From the NCBI RefSeq assembly GCF_000690055.1, contig NZ_JJNZ01000008.1, positions 141,477 to 205,476 on the forward strand: DNA of 64,000 nt. The letters run 5' to 3'. Each line of letters starts with the position of its first letter. Positions within the stretch are counted from its first letter, which is position 1. The stretch is from Pseudoalteromonas fuliginea. Its GTDB lineage: Bacteria; Pseudomonadota; Gammaproteobacteria; Enterobacterales; Alteromonadaceae. The notes beneath the pieces were generated by a model that saw only the letters and a list, made by a program, of their open reading frames with translations, ran no database searches and was not told the origin of the DNA. The position numbers and the translations under genes were made by a program. This document shows positions 1-7,479 of the stretch, piece by piece.

Positions 1-3000
1 AAATAACTCAGTTCGGGTTATTTCAGCTTCACGATCGGCATTCGTTTGCTCACCAGCGAGCTCATTAGAAAGCGCTTCATCTGGGTTTTCCGAAATCATA
101 GTTTCAGAGCCTGCGGTGCTTTCTAATTCAGCATCAAGTTCCGTAAAATCATTATCAAGTAACAGCTCGTTGTCAAAATCATCATCCAAGTTATTTAAAT
201 CGTTTCCAGCTGAGAGCGCATTCATTAAGTCTTGTTCGGTTTGACTCGGTAATGAATGTGTTGGTTCGTCATCTAAATTTACCGATAATTCATCGTTATC
301 CTCTACATTAAGAGCTTCATCTATTTCAGCGTTTGAATTATTTTGTGGCTCAGCATCAATTGCTAAATCTGTATCAAACTGTGCAGAATCATTATCGAGT
401 AATAATTCGTCGTCCGGCTCTGTAGGTTGAGTTTCTTCAAGCTCAGGAGTTTCAGGTTCGTTAACCGAAATATCAGCATCTGAATTTACCGATAACTCAT
501 CGTTACCCTCTACATTAAGAGCTTCATCTATTTCAGCGTTTGAATTATTTTGTGGCTCAGCATCAATTGCTAAATCTGTATCAAGCTGAGCAGAATCATT
601 ATCGAGTAATAATTCGTCGTCCGGCTCTGTAGGTTGAGTTTCTTCAAGCTCGGGAGTTTCAGATTCATTAACCGTAATAGCATCATCTAAGTTTATCGGT
701 AATTCATCGCTATCTTCTACATTAAGAGTTTCATCTATTTCAGCGCTTGAATTATTTTGTGGCTCAGCATCAATTGCTAAATCTGTATCAAGCTGAGCAG
801 AATCATTATCGAGTAATAATTCGTCGTCAGGCTCTAAAGGTTGAGTTTCTTCAAGCTCGGGAGTTTCAGATTCATTAACCGTAATAGCATCATCTAAATT
901 TATCGGTAATTCATCGCTATCTGTATCAAGCTCAGTAAAATCATTATCAAGTAACAATTCGTCGTCAGGCTCTAAAGGTTGAGTTTTTTCAAGCTCTGGA
1001 ATTTCAGATTCATTAACCGTAATATCATCATCTAAGCTTATCGGTAATTCATCGTTATCGAATTCGTTAAGATTTTCATCTATTTGACTGTTTTGTAGTT
1101 CAGCATCAATTGCTAGATCTTTATCAAGTTCAGTAAAGTCATTATCGAGTAACAGCTCATCGTCTAAATCATCCTCGAGGCTATCTAAATCGCTTCCTTG
1201 CGCAAGTGCACTCGCTAAATCTTGTTCAGTTTGACTTGCTATAACTTGTTTAGTCTCAGATTTTAAATCAATATCTTGTGTAGACTCAACATCTTGTTCA
1301 TCAGTAGCACCTGAGTAAGGTTCGTCTATATCTAATTCAGTATATTCGTCTGAATTTTCATCACTCACTACCATATTGGTATCTGAATGTTCAGGTAATC
1401 GATTTGTGCTTGCATCATCTGCTAATGGATCATCACCTAAATCAATTTCAACTTCTTCAATATCATTATCTAAATCTTCTAAAGACCACTCTGGCGTTTC
1501 AATATAATCATCTTCTACTTGCTGTAACTCATTTAAGAGTTCATCAACACTTTTTAGTTCGTCATCATTGTATTCTTCTAGTGCATCTTCTGGATCAAGT
1601 AAGGTCTCTGAAGTATCTGAAAAATCATCTAGGTCTGCCGCAAGTTCAGGCTCTTCTGCAAGTTCAGGCTCATCTTCAAGTTCAGGTTCTTCTAAAAGCG
1701 CAGGCTCTTCTTCAAGTTCAGGCTCTTCTAAAAGCGCTGGCTCTTCTAAAAGCGCTGGCTCTTCTTCAAGTTCAGGCTCTTCTTCAAGTTCAGGCTCTTC
1801 TTCAAGTTCAGGCTCTTCTGCAAGTTCAGGCTCTTGTTCAAGTTCAGGTTCTTCTACAAGTTCAGGTTCTTCTACAAGTTCAGGCTCTTCTACAAGTTCA
1901 GGTTCTTCTAAAAGCGCCGGCTCTTCTTCAAGTTCAGGTTCTTCTAAAAGCGCCGGCTCTTCTTCAAGTTCAGGTTCTTCTACAAGTTCAGGCTCTCCTG
2001 CAAGTTCAGGCTCTTCTACAAGTTCAGGCTCTTCTGCAAGCTCAGGCTCTTCTTCAAGTTCAGGCTCTTGTTCAAGTTCAGGCTCTTGTTCAAGTTCAGG
2101 CTCTTCTGCAAGTTCAGGCTCTTCTTCAAGTTCAGGCTCTTCTTTAAGTTCAGGCTCTTGTTCAAGTTCAGGCTCTTCTGCAAGCTCAGGCTCTTCTTCA
2201 AGTTCAGGCTCTTCTACAAGTTCAGGCTCTTCAATTAATGTAGATGCTAGAGACTCTACATCAGCAACATTTAATTCTTCCTGCGCTTCGGCTAAATCAT
2301 CGGCAGAATCGGCTAATGCCACATTAATATCAGAGTCACGCTTTTCAGTCTCAGCTTCTTCATCTGCGGATTCATCTGCGGATTCATCAATTAAACTATC
2401 AATACCATCTAAATCAAAATCATCTTTTTCTTCGACTAACGCATCAGCTGCACTGTCATCCCCAGCGTCATCAATTAAACTATCAATATCATCTAAATCA
2501 AAATCATCATTTTCTTCGACTAACGCATCAGCAGCACTGTCATCCGCAGCGTCATCAATTAAACTATCAATATCGTCTAAATCAAAATCATCTTTTTCTT
2601 CGACTAACGCATCAGCAGCACTTTCATCCGCAGCGTCATCAATTAAACTATCAATATCGTCTAAATCGAAGTCGTCACTTTCTTCGATTAAGGCTTCATC
2701 AACGCTATCGTCTGTAGCCTGGTCAATTAAGCTATCAATGTCGTCTAAATCAAAATCATCTTTTTCTTCGACTAACGCATCAGGTGCAATGTCATCCGCA
2801 GCGTCATCAATTAAACTATCAATATCATCTAAATCAAAATCATCACTTTCTTCGACTAAGACTTCATCAACGCTATCGTCTGTAGCTTGATCAATTAAGC
2901 TATCAATATCGTCTAAATCAAAATCATCTTTTTCACTTGAAAGACTATCTTCTGTATTATCTAAATCTGATTCAGTATTTGTTTGATCTAATAAGTCATC

Positions 3001-4437
3001 AATATCAAAATCATCATCTTCAGCGAGTTCTTCGCTAAGGGCGGCCATTTCATCATTCGATTCTAAGCTATTATCTTCTTCTATATCGTTTGTTTGTGGT
3101 GAGTCAAACTCCGATAAGCCATCATCTTCATTAAATAAACTATCTAAATCATCATTACTTAAAATATCATCACTATTTGATGATTCTAGTGGCGAATCTA
3201 AATCAATATCACCTTCTGGGCTATCATCAGGTGATTTATCGAAATCTTGTTGCATGAAAATATCAAGTTCATCGTCTTCAATATTTTCATCGTCAAAAAC
3301 AATATCATCGCTTAATAAACTTTCTAATTCATCCTGATCAAGTAGGCTATCAGACTCAGTAAAGTCCTCTAGGCTGTCATCAAAAGCAATATCATCATCC
3401 GGTAATGGGGTATCATCGTCCGGTAAGATATCATTTTCTAAACTATCATCTAGCTGAATACTTAAGTCATCAAGTGGTTCCGGGACGATAGGGTCTTCAA
3501 TATTTTGAGTATCTAAATCGTCATCGTTTGCGTAGGTAGGTGTTTGTGGTAAAAAATCATCGTCGCTTTGGACATCATCTTTACTAGCCCGCTTGCGTAA
3601 GAACATCACAACAGCAAAAACAATCAATAACCCAGGAATAACCATCAATAATCCAAGAACAAAAGGATTAGATAAAAAAGATCCCAGATCAAATTCAGCT
3701 TCTGGCTCTATTTTCTCAGCCTTTTGCTGTTCTATCATTTCATTTTGTTTAATTATTAGTTCTTTTAACTGTTGCTGTATTTCACTGTCTTGACCGAGCT
3801 GCATACGCACATTTTCAAGCTCTTTGGAGATGCCCGTAAGCTGTTTTTTTAAATTATTATTTTCAACTAAAATTTCTTCTACGTTATCAACTGAACTTTT
3901 GAATTGTTGTTGAAGCTCAACTAACTTACTAGTTTGATCTGTTTTAATTTCTTTAATTTCTTTTTGTAATTCTTTTTTTGCGTCATCTACATCAACTTTA
4001 CGAGCTTGAGTAACTTGAGTTTGAGCTGAATTAATTTCACTTTGCGTAAGCGTACCGTTTTTTTTCTTTTCCCATAACGCATCATCTTGTTCAGAACGTT
4101 GTTTAGCGAGTTGTGTATTAACATTTCTAATTTCAGCTAGAGTAGGAATTTTTAAATAGGCACCACTTTGCATGTGGTTAAGGTTTTGCTCTAAAAATGA
4201 ATTAGGATTTTTGTTATACAAAGCCTGCATAACTTGATAAATGCTAACCGAGTTGTCCGGGCGTACCTTAGCCGCTATACGCCAAAGCGTATCCGTCGGT
4301 TTTATTGGCCCAATAGATCGCCCTTGCGCACCATAGTCAGCGCCCTTTGGCCCCTTTAACTGGGTACTGTCTTGAGAGTAAACTGATGTTACTATCAATG
4401 CAGACGCTAATATAATAAGTGTAGCTAAACCGCGCAT
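1..4437 (-). CDS. fimV: FimV-like LysM pilus/polar assembly protein, partial (C-terminus beyond left edge)
   Basis: The reverse strand is open without a stop from ATG at 4437 to base 1, giving 1479 residues in the window. An SD (AAGGATC) precedes the start. Seen in order: signal peptide (about residues 1-22), LysM-like peptidoglycan-binding region (about 36-92, with DTLWRIA), a coiled-coil Q/E/K-rich stretch (about 110-240), one membrane segment (about 259-280, VLGLLMVIPGLLIVFAVVMF), then more than 1100 residues of very acidic D/E/L-rich sequence containing three classes of tandem repeat. This is the FimV/HubP architecture: an inner-membrane polar scaffold with a periplasmic LysM domain and an acidic cytoplasmic part. 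The typical C-terminal TPR-like motif would lie outside the window. The neighbours asd and pdxB upstream match the usual fimV locus. It is unusually long for the family because of the repeats. Confidence 0.9.
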   Translation of the reverse strand, partial: MRGLATLIILASALIVTSVYSQDSTQLKGPKGADYGAQGRSIGPIKPTDTLWRIAAKVRPDNSVSIYQVMQALYNKNPNSFLEQNLNHMQSGAYLKIPTLAEIRNVNTQLAKQRSEQDDALWEKKKNGTLTQSEINSAQTQVTQARKVDVDDAKKELQKEIKEIKTDQTSKLVELQQQFKSSVDNVEEILVENNNLKKQLTGISKELENVRMQLGQDSEIQQQLKELIIKQNEMIEQQKAEKIEPEAEFDLGSFLSNPFVLGLLMVIPGLLIVFAVVMFLRKRASKDDVQSDDDFLPQTPTYANDDDLDTQNIEDPIVPEPLDDLSIQLDDSLENDILPDDDTPLPDDDIAFDDSLEDFTESDSLLDQDELESLLSDDIVFDDENIEDDELDIFMQQDFDKSPDDSPEGDIDLDSPLESSNSDDILSNDDLDSLFNEDDGLSEFDSPQTNDIEEDNSLESNDEMAALSEELAEDDDFDIDDLLDQTNTESDLDNTEDSLSSEKDDFDLDDIDSLIDQATDDSVDEVLVEESDDFDLDDIDSLIDDAADDIAPDALVEEKDDFDLDDIDSLIDQATDDSVDEALIEESDDFDLDDIDSLIDDAADESAADALVEEKDDFDLDDIDSLIDDAADDSAADALVEENDDFDLDDIDSLIDDAGDDSAADALVEEKDDFDLDGIDSLIDESADESADEEAETEKRDSDINVALADSADDLAEAQEELNVADVESLASTLIEEPELVEEPELEEEPELAEEPELEQEPELKEEPELEEEPELAEEPELEQEPELEQEPELEEEPELAEEPELVEEPELAGEPELVEEPELEEEPALLEEPELEEEPALLEEPELVEEPELVEEPELVEEPELEQEPELAEEPELEEEPELEEEPELEEEPALLEEPALLEEPELEEEPALLEEPELEDEPELAEEPELAADLDDFSDTSETLLDPEDALEEYNDDELKSVDELLNELQQVEDDYIETPEWSLEDLDNDIEEVEIDLGDDPLADDASTNRLPEHSDTNMVVSDENSDEYTELDIDEPYSGATDEQDVESTQDIDLKSETKQVIASQTEQDLASALAQGSDLDSLEDDLDDELLLDNDFTELDKDLAIDAELQNSQIDENLNEFDNDELPISLDDDITVNESEIPELEKTQPLEPDDELLLDNDFTELDTDSDELPINLDDAITVNESETPELEETQPLEPDDELLLDNDSAQLDTDLAIDAEPQNNSSAEIDETLNVEDSDELPINLDDAITVNESETPELEETQPTEPDDELLLDNDSAQLDTDLAIDAEPQNNSNAEIDEALNVEGNDELSVNSDADISVNEPETPELEETQPTEPDDELLLDNDSAQFDTDLAIDAEPQNNSNAEIDEALNVEDNDELSVNLDDEPTHSLPSQTEQDLMNALSAGNDLNNLDDDFDNELLLDNDFTELDAELESTAGSETMISENPDEALSNELAGEQTNADREAEITRTELF
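241..1075 (-). repeat. 207-bp tandem repeat inside fimV (69-residue unit)
   Basis: An anchor motif (ATCGGTAATTCATCG and close variants) recurs at 281, 488, 695 and 902, exactly 207 bp apart, and again at 1040 after a shortened 138-bp unit. All spacings are multiples of 3, so the reading frame of fimV is kept. The short unit lacks 69 bp, equal to one third of a full unit. Copies are nearly identical, which points to recent duplication. The translated unit is acidic and contains DDELLLDND and NVEDNDEL-like blocks. Confidence 0.85.
1639..2233 (-). repeat. 18-bp tandem repeat inside fimV (hexapeptide EEPEL-x)
   Basis: About 33 consecutive 18-bp units. On the fimV strand they read as hexapeptides EEPEL followed by E, A, V, K or I, with EEPALL and EQPEL-like variants. 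The array is about 595 bp, roughly residues 735-933. The near-perfect 18-bp period makes it a minisatellite likely to vary in copy number by slipped-strand events without a frameshift. Confidence 0.9.
2391..2978 (-). repeat. 84-bp tandem repeat inside fimV (28-residue DDFDLDDIDSLID unit)
   Basis: The anchor TTAAACTATC/TTAAGCTATC occurs at 2391, 2475, 2559, 2643, 2727, 2811 and 2895, always exactly 84 bp apart. On the coding strand each unit carries DDFDLDDIDSLID followed by an acidic/alanine-rich spacer. Two spacer types alternate (DAADD.. and QATDDSVDE..), which suggests higher-order duplication of a two-unit block. Confidence 0.9.
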
Positions 4438-4514
4438 GCTGATCCTTTAATGTTTAAATGTTAACGCAGCACCGAGAAAGTTAAGTGCATAAACATTGAT
4501 TAATCTTGCTTTTA

Positions 4515-4530
4515 TCAGTCAAATGACTGA
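4515..4530. promoter_or_regulatory. 16-bp perfect inverted repeat upstream of fimV
   Basis: TCAGTCA-AA-TGACTGA is a perfect 7+2+7 palindrome about 80 bp upstream of the fimV ATG. The position and symmetry fit an operator for a dimeric regulator, but no regulator can be named from the sequence. Confidence 0.35.
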
Positions 4531-4731
4531 TTCACATTTGTTATTACAATCTATTTTTGTTGCAAGCTCTATTCCAATTACAAACTATAAACCAGTTCAG
4601 GAGTAATATCCATTGCAACACATTGAAAATAAATACCTAAAAACATTATTAATAATATAAATTTATCGAGGATTATCAGTAGGTTTATATACTTCGTGAG
4701 ATAAGTGGCAAAAAAATGGCGGTAACCCGAA

Positions 4732-4766
4732 TAAAAAGCGGCAAACAATTGGTGCTTACCGCTTCT
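4732..4766 (-). terminator. Probable terminator of asd
   Basis: On the reverse strand AAGCGG and CCGCTT flank a long loop and are followed by TTTTTATT, about 25 bp past the asd stop. The stem is short and the loop long, so this is a moderate call. Confidence 0.45.
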
Positions 4767-4790
4767 AAACTAATCGTTAGCTATAAAATA

Positions 4791-5807
4791 TTACATGTAA
4801 TTAGCAATAAGTTCTTCTGCAATTTGTATACTGTTAGTTGCAGCGCCTTTACGCGTGTTGTCACTTACAACCCACATATTTAAACCATGAGGGTGCGAGA
4901 TATCAGCTCGTAAACGACCAATATAAACAGTGTCATTTCCACTTGCATCAGATACTGCCGTTGGATAATCACCTTCATCGTCAATCAACTCAACACCAGG
5001 GGCATCTTTTAAAAGTTGCTTAACATGCTCAAAGTCATAAGGCATACGCGTTTCAATATTAATTGATTCAGAATGTCCAAAAAATACAGGCACACGTACG
5101 CATGTAGGATTTACAGCAATAGTCGTATCACCCAAAATTTTATGGGTTTCATTTACCATTTTCATTTCTTCGCGTGTGTAGCCGTTCTCTTCAAAGCTAT
5201 CAATTTGAGGAATAACGTTAAATGCTATTTGCTTTGGAAAAACTTTATTATCCATAGGACGAGCATTCATTAAATTAGCAGTTTGTTTTGCAAGTTCATC
5301 AACCGCTTCTTTACCTGCGCCCGATACAGCTTGGTAAGTAGATACATTGATACGGTCTATTCCGTAAGCATCATAAATTGGTTTAAGTGCTAGCATCATC
5401 TGAATAGTTGAACAGTTAGGGTTAGCGATAATATTACGATTTCTAAAATCAGCTAGGCTTGAAGCATTAACTTCTGGCACTACTAATGGGATTTCAAAAT
5501 CATTTCTAAAGTGTGATGTGTTATCAATTACAATACAACCGGCGTCTGCTGCAATAGGTGCATATTTTTCAGATACACTGCCACCAGCAGAAAACAAACC
5601 TATGTGCGCTTGGCTAAAGTCAAAGCCTTCAACGTCTAATACTTCAATGGTCTCACCACGAAACTTTATATCTTCACCCGCGCTGCGGCTGCTAGCAAGT
5701 AAAAAAAGCTGATCAACAGGAAACTTACGATCTGCTAGCGTTTCAATGATTTGACGGCCTACTAAACCAGTAGCGCCAAGTACGGCAACGTTATATTTTT
5801 GCGACAT
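4791..5807 (-). CDS. asd: Aspartate-semialdehyde dehydrogenase
   Basis: 338 residues. Catalyses NADPH-dependent conversion of aspartyl phosphate to aspartate semialdehyde, the branch point to lysine/diaminopimelate, threonine and methionine. The N-terminal Rossmann motif GATGLVG (11-17) and the catalytic Cys132 in NPNCST are both present, so this is a true enzyme rather than the Usg paralogue that lacks the cysteine. Length is normal for the short (about 340 aa) bacterial class. It lies 48 bp downstream of pdxB on the same strand and upstream of fimV, a gene order common in vibrios and pseudomonads. Confidence 0.95.
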   Translation of the reverse strand: MSQKYNVAVLGATGLVGRQIIETLADRKFPVDQLFLLASSRSAGEDIKFRGETIEVLDVEGFDFSQAHIGLFSAGGSVSEKYAPIAADAGCIVIDNTSHFRNDFEIPLVVPEVNASSLADFRNRNIIANPNCSTIQMMLALKPIYDAYGIDRINVSTYQAVSGAGKEAVDELAKQTANLMNARPMDNKVFPKQIAFNVIPQIDSFEENGYTREEMKMVNETHKILGDTTIAVNPTCVRVPVFFGHSESINIETRMPYDFEHVKQLLKDAPGVELIDDEGDYPTAVSDASGNDTVYIGRLRADISHPHGLNMWVVSDNTRKGAATNSIQIAEELIANYM

Positions 5808-5855
5808 ATTTCTTCCTCTATAAACGACATTAAAACAACATCGTTAGTTAAATAA

Positions 5856-6977
5856 CTATTTAGCTATGGTAAAACCAAGTTGACTAAGTGCAGCTAGTTG
5901 TGAGCTATCACCTTGTACCGACAAGGTGCTAAATTCTCGTCTTACCGGATAGCTTTTTCGTAAACTATCAAAACCATCACTTTCTAAGTGGCGAAGTAAA
6001 ATACCATCATCACGGCGAACGTCGTAAATTAAATGCACTAAACGGGCAACATCCTGCTCATTAAAGTTTGACGTAATAACCGATTGTGTAATAGCTGGAG
6101 TAGGTAAAAAATCATTCAACGATTTACTCGCATCGACACTTTTCAGTTCACACAGTTTTTGATACAGCATTTGTGTACCACGAGCTTTGCCTTCAAGCGT
6201 ATGACCCGCAATATGCACACTGGCGTAGCGAACATGTTCTAGTAATTCAGTTAAAATATTGGGCTCTTTTTCCCATACATCAAGCACTAAATCCAGATCA
6301 GCTCCCGCTTCCATTACCTCAAGCAACGCTTGGTTATCAATTACATCGCCTCGGCTTGCATTAATCAGCGTAAGCCCTGGCTTAAGTGCTTTTAATCGCT
6401 CTTTACCCATCATGTGCAGCGTTTTATGCTCGCCACTTTTAACAAGGGGAACGTGAAAAGTAACAACATCTGATTTTGCTAATAACTCATCAAGCGCTAT
6501 ATGATCTTGTAGTAAGCCTTGTTCGTGCTTAATTGGATCGCATAACAGTACATCAACATCTAGTGCTTTTAATTTTTCAGCTAAACACGTACCAATGTTA
6601 CCCACCCCGACTATACCAATTGTTTGACCACACAATGGGCGCGCATTCTCTTGGCTTAATGCAAATAAGCTACTAATTACATATTCAGCTACCGCAACGG
6701 CATTACAACCAGGCGCGCTAGTAAAAGCGATATCTCTATCATGCAGTAATTGCGTATCAATATGGTCAATGCCAATTGTGGCTGTACCCACAAAGCTAAG
6801 CTTATTAGCTTGTGACAACAGCTCATAATTAACATTGGTCACTGAACGAGTAAGGAGTACATCTACATCAATTAATTGTTCAGGGGTTAATTTACGACCA
6901 TCAAAACGCTCAACCTCACCAAAGTCTGCAAAGTACTGCTCAACTAAAGGCATATTTTGATCGGCAAGAATTTTCAT
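5856..6977 (-). CDS. pdxB: Erythronate-4-phosphate dehydrogenase
   Basis: 373 residues, a cytosolic NAD-dependent D-2-hydroxyacid dehydrogenase of the DXP-dependent pyridoxal phosphate pathway that oxidises 4-phosphoerythronate. Visible: MKILADQNMP N-terminus typical of PdxB, the SAPGCNAVAVAEYV segment (87-100), the NAD-binding GIVGVGNIG (121-129), the NASRGDVID catalytic-arginine motif and the HIAGHTLEGK histidine motif, followed by the family-specific C-terminal dimerisation domain. It is the first gene of the pdxB-asd pair; the 500-bp gap upstream contains a repeat remnant. Confidence 0.95.
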   Translation of the reverse strand: MKILADQNMPLVEQYFADFGEVERFDGRKLTPEQLIDVDVLLTRSVTNVNYELLSQANKLSFVGTATIGIDHIDTQLLHDRDIAFTSAPGCNAVAVAEYVISSLFALSQENARPLCGQTIGIVGVGNIGTCLAEKLKALDVDVLLCDPIKHEQGLLQDHIALDELLAKSDVVTFHVPLVKSGEHKTLHMMGKERLKALKPGLTLINASRGDVIDNQALLEVMEAGADLDLVLDVWEKEPNILTELLEHVRYASVHIAGHTLEGKARGTQMLYQKLCELKSVDASKSLNDFLPTPAITQSVITSNFNEQDVARLVHLIYDVRRDDGILLRHLESDGFDSLRKSYPVRREFSTLSVQGDSSQLAALSQLGFTIAK

Positions 6978-7045
6978 TACAGAGTCCGTTTAGCAATTAA
7001 GAGGCGCTATTGTAGCGAACAACCTAGCCTTTACACAAACTAAAA

Positions 7046-7100
7046 AGCGAGGGCTTGTTGACCTTTCAGGATTAAAATTTGCTCGTTCTAGGGGCAATTT
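7046..7100 (+). repeat. Dispersed intergenic repeat, copy 1
   Basis: The segment with GCTTGTTGACCTTTCAGGAT and the following ATTAAAATTTGCTCGTTCTA matches, in reverse complement, the segment at 49430-49486 with only a few differences over about 50 bp. Both copies are intergenic and neither is part of a recognisable gene. Confidence 0.6.
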
Positions 7101-7424
7101 AATTGCGGCATGAGGTTGTAACTTAGTGGGCTAAGTAAAAATCGAGCAAAGCTTCCGCCCCTTACCTACACCCATTTAGGCAACAAAGAGTAAATTTCCC
7201 CTAGGGCGAACGCAAGGACAGTGTATGTTTAACCTCGAAAATAAACAGGATCTAGTCAGTCCATTTTTGAAAAAATCACCTTTAAAGGATCATATTAAGC
7301 TTTTGGATTACCGGTCAATTTAGAGAGGATTTATCACAGTATTATATTTTTAACCTGTGAGCTTAATAACGACACCGCTGTATATTTAATTTCTAAAGAT
7401 AAAAATGTGTTGAAGTAACTCCCT

Positions 7425-7457
7425 AAAAAATGCAGCTCATCTAGACGAGCTGCATTT
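7425..7457 (-). terminator. Terminator of fadJ
   Basis: Stem AATGCAGCTC / GAGCTGCATT with an 8-nt loop, followed on the reverse strand by TTTTTT. It lies 23 bp past the fadJ stop. Confidence 0.85.
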
Positions 7458-7479
7458 AATCAAAAGTAACTTTGAAGGA

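Larger units (their letters stand above)
4438..4790. other. Intergenic region between asd and fimV
   Basis: 353 bases with no convincing ORF. It contains the probable fimV promoter area with the palindrome at 4515-4530, AT-rich sequence, and at its right end a terminator-like hairpin of asd (4732-4766). Confidence 0.6.
6978..7479. other. Intergenic region with a degenerate repeat element
   Basis: About 500 bases. At 7046-7100 there is a stretch also found, inverted, at 49430-49486 (see the repeat entry). A short frame 7225-7323 (+) would encode 32 residues starting MFNLENKQDLVSP; it has no recognisable family and may be the remnant of a mobile element. The fadJ terminator lies at 7425-7457. 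Confidence 0.55.

Noticed and set aside
1639..2233. Repeat array resembling a CRISPR
   Set aside because: Period is 18 bp without spacers and in frame with a real protein.
1404..2890. Long plus-strand frames, very rich in Ser/Gly or Leu/Gln
   Set aside because: They are the antisense of the fimV tandem repeats; composition is a by-product of the 18- and 84-bp periods and there is no SD or family.
7046..7330. Complete insertion sequence
   Set aside because: No terminal inverted repeats, target duplication or transposase frame longer than 32 residues.
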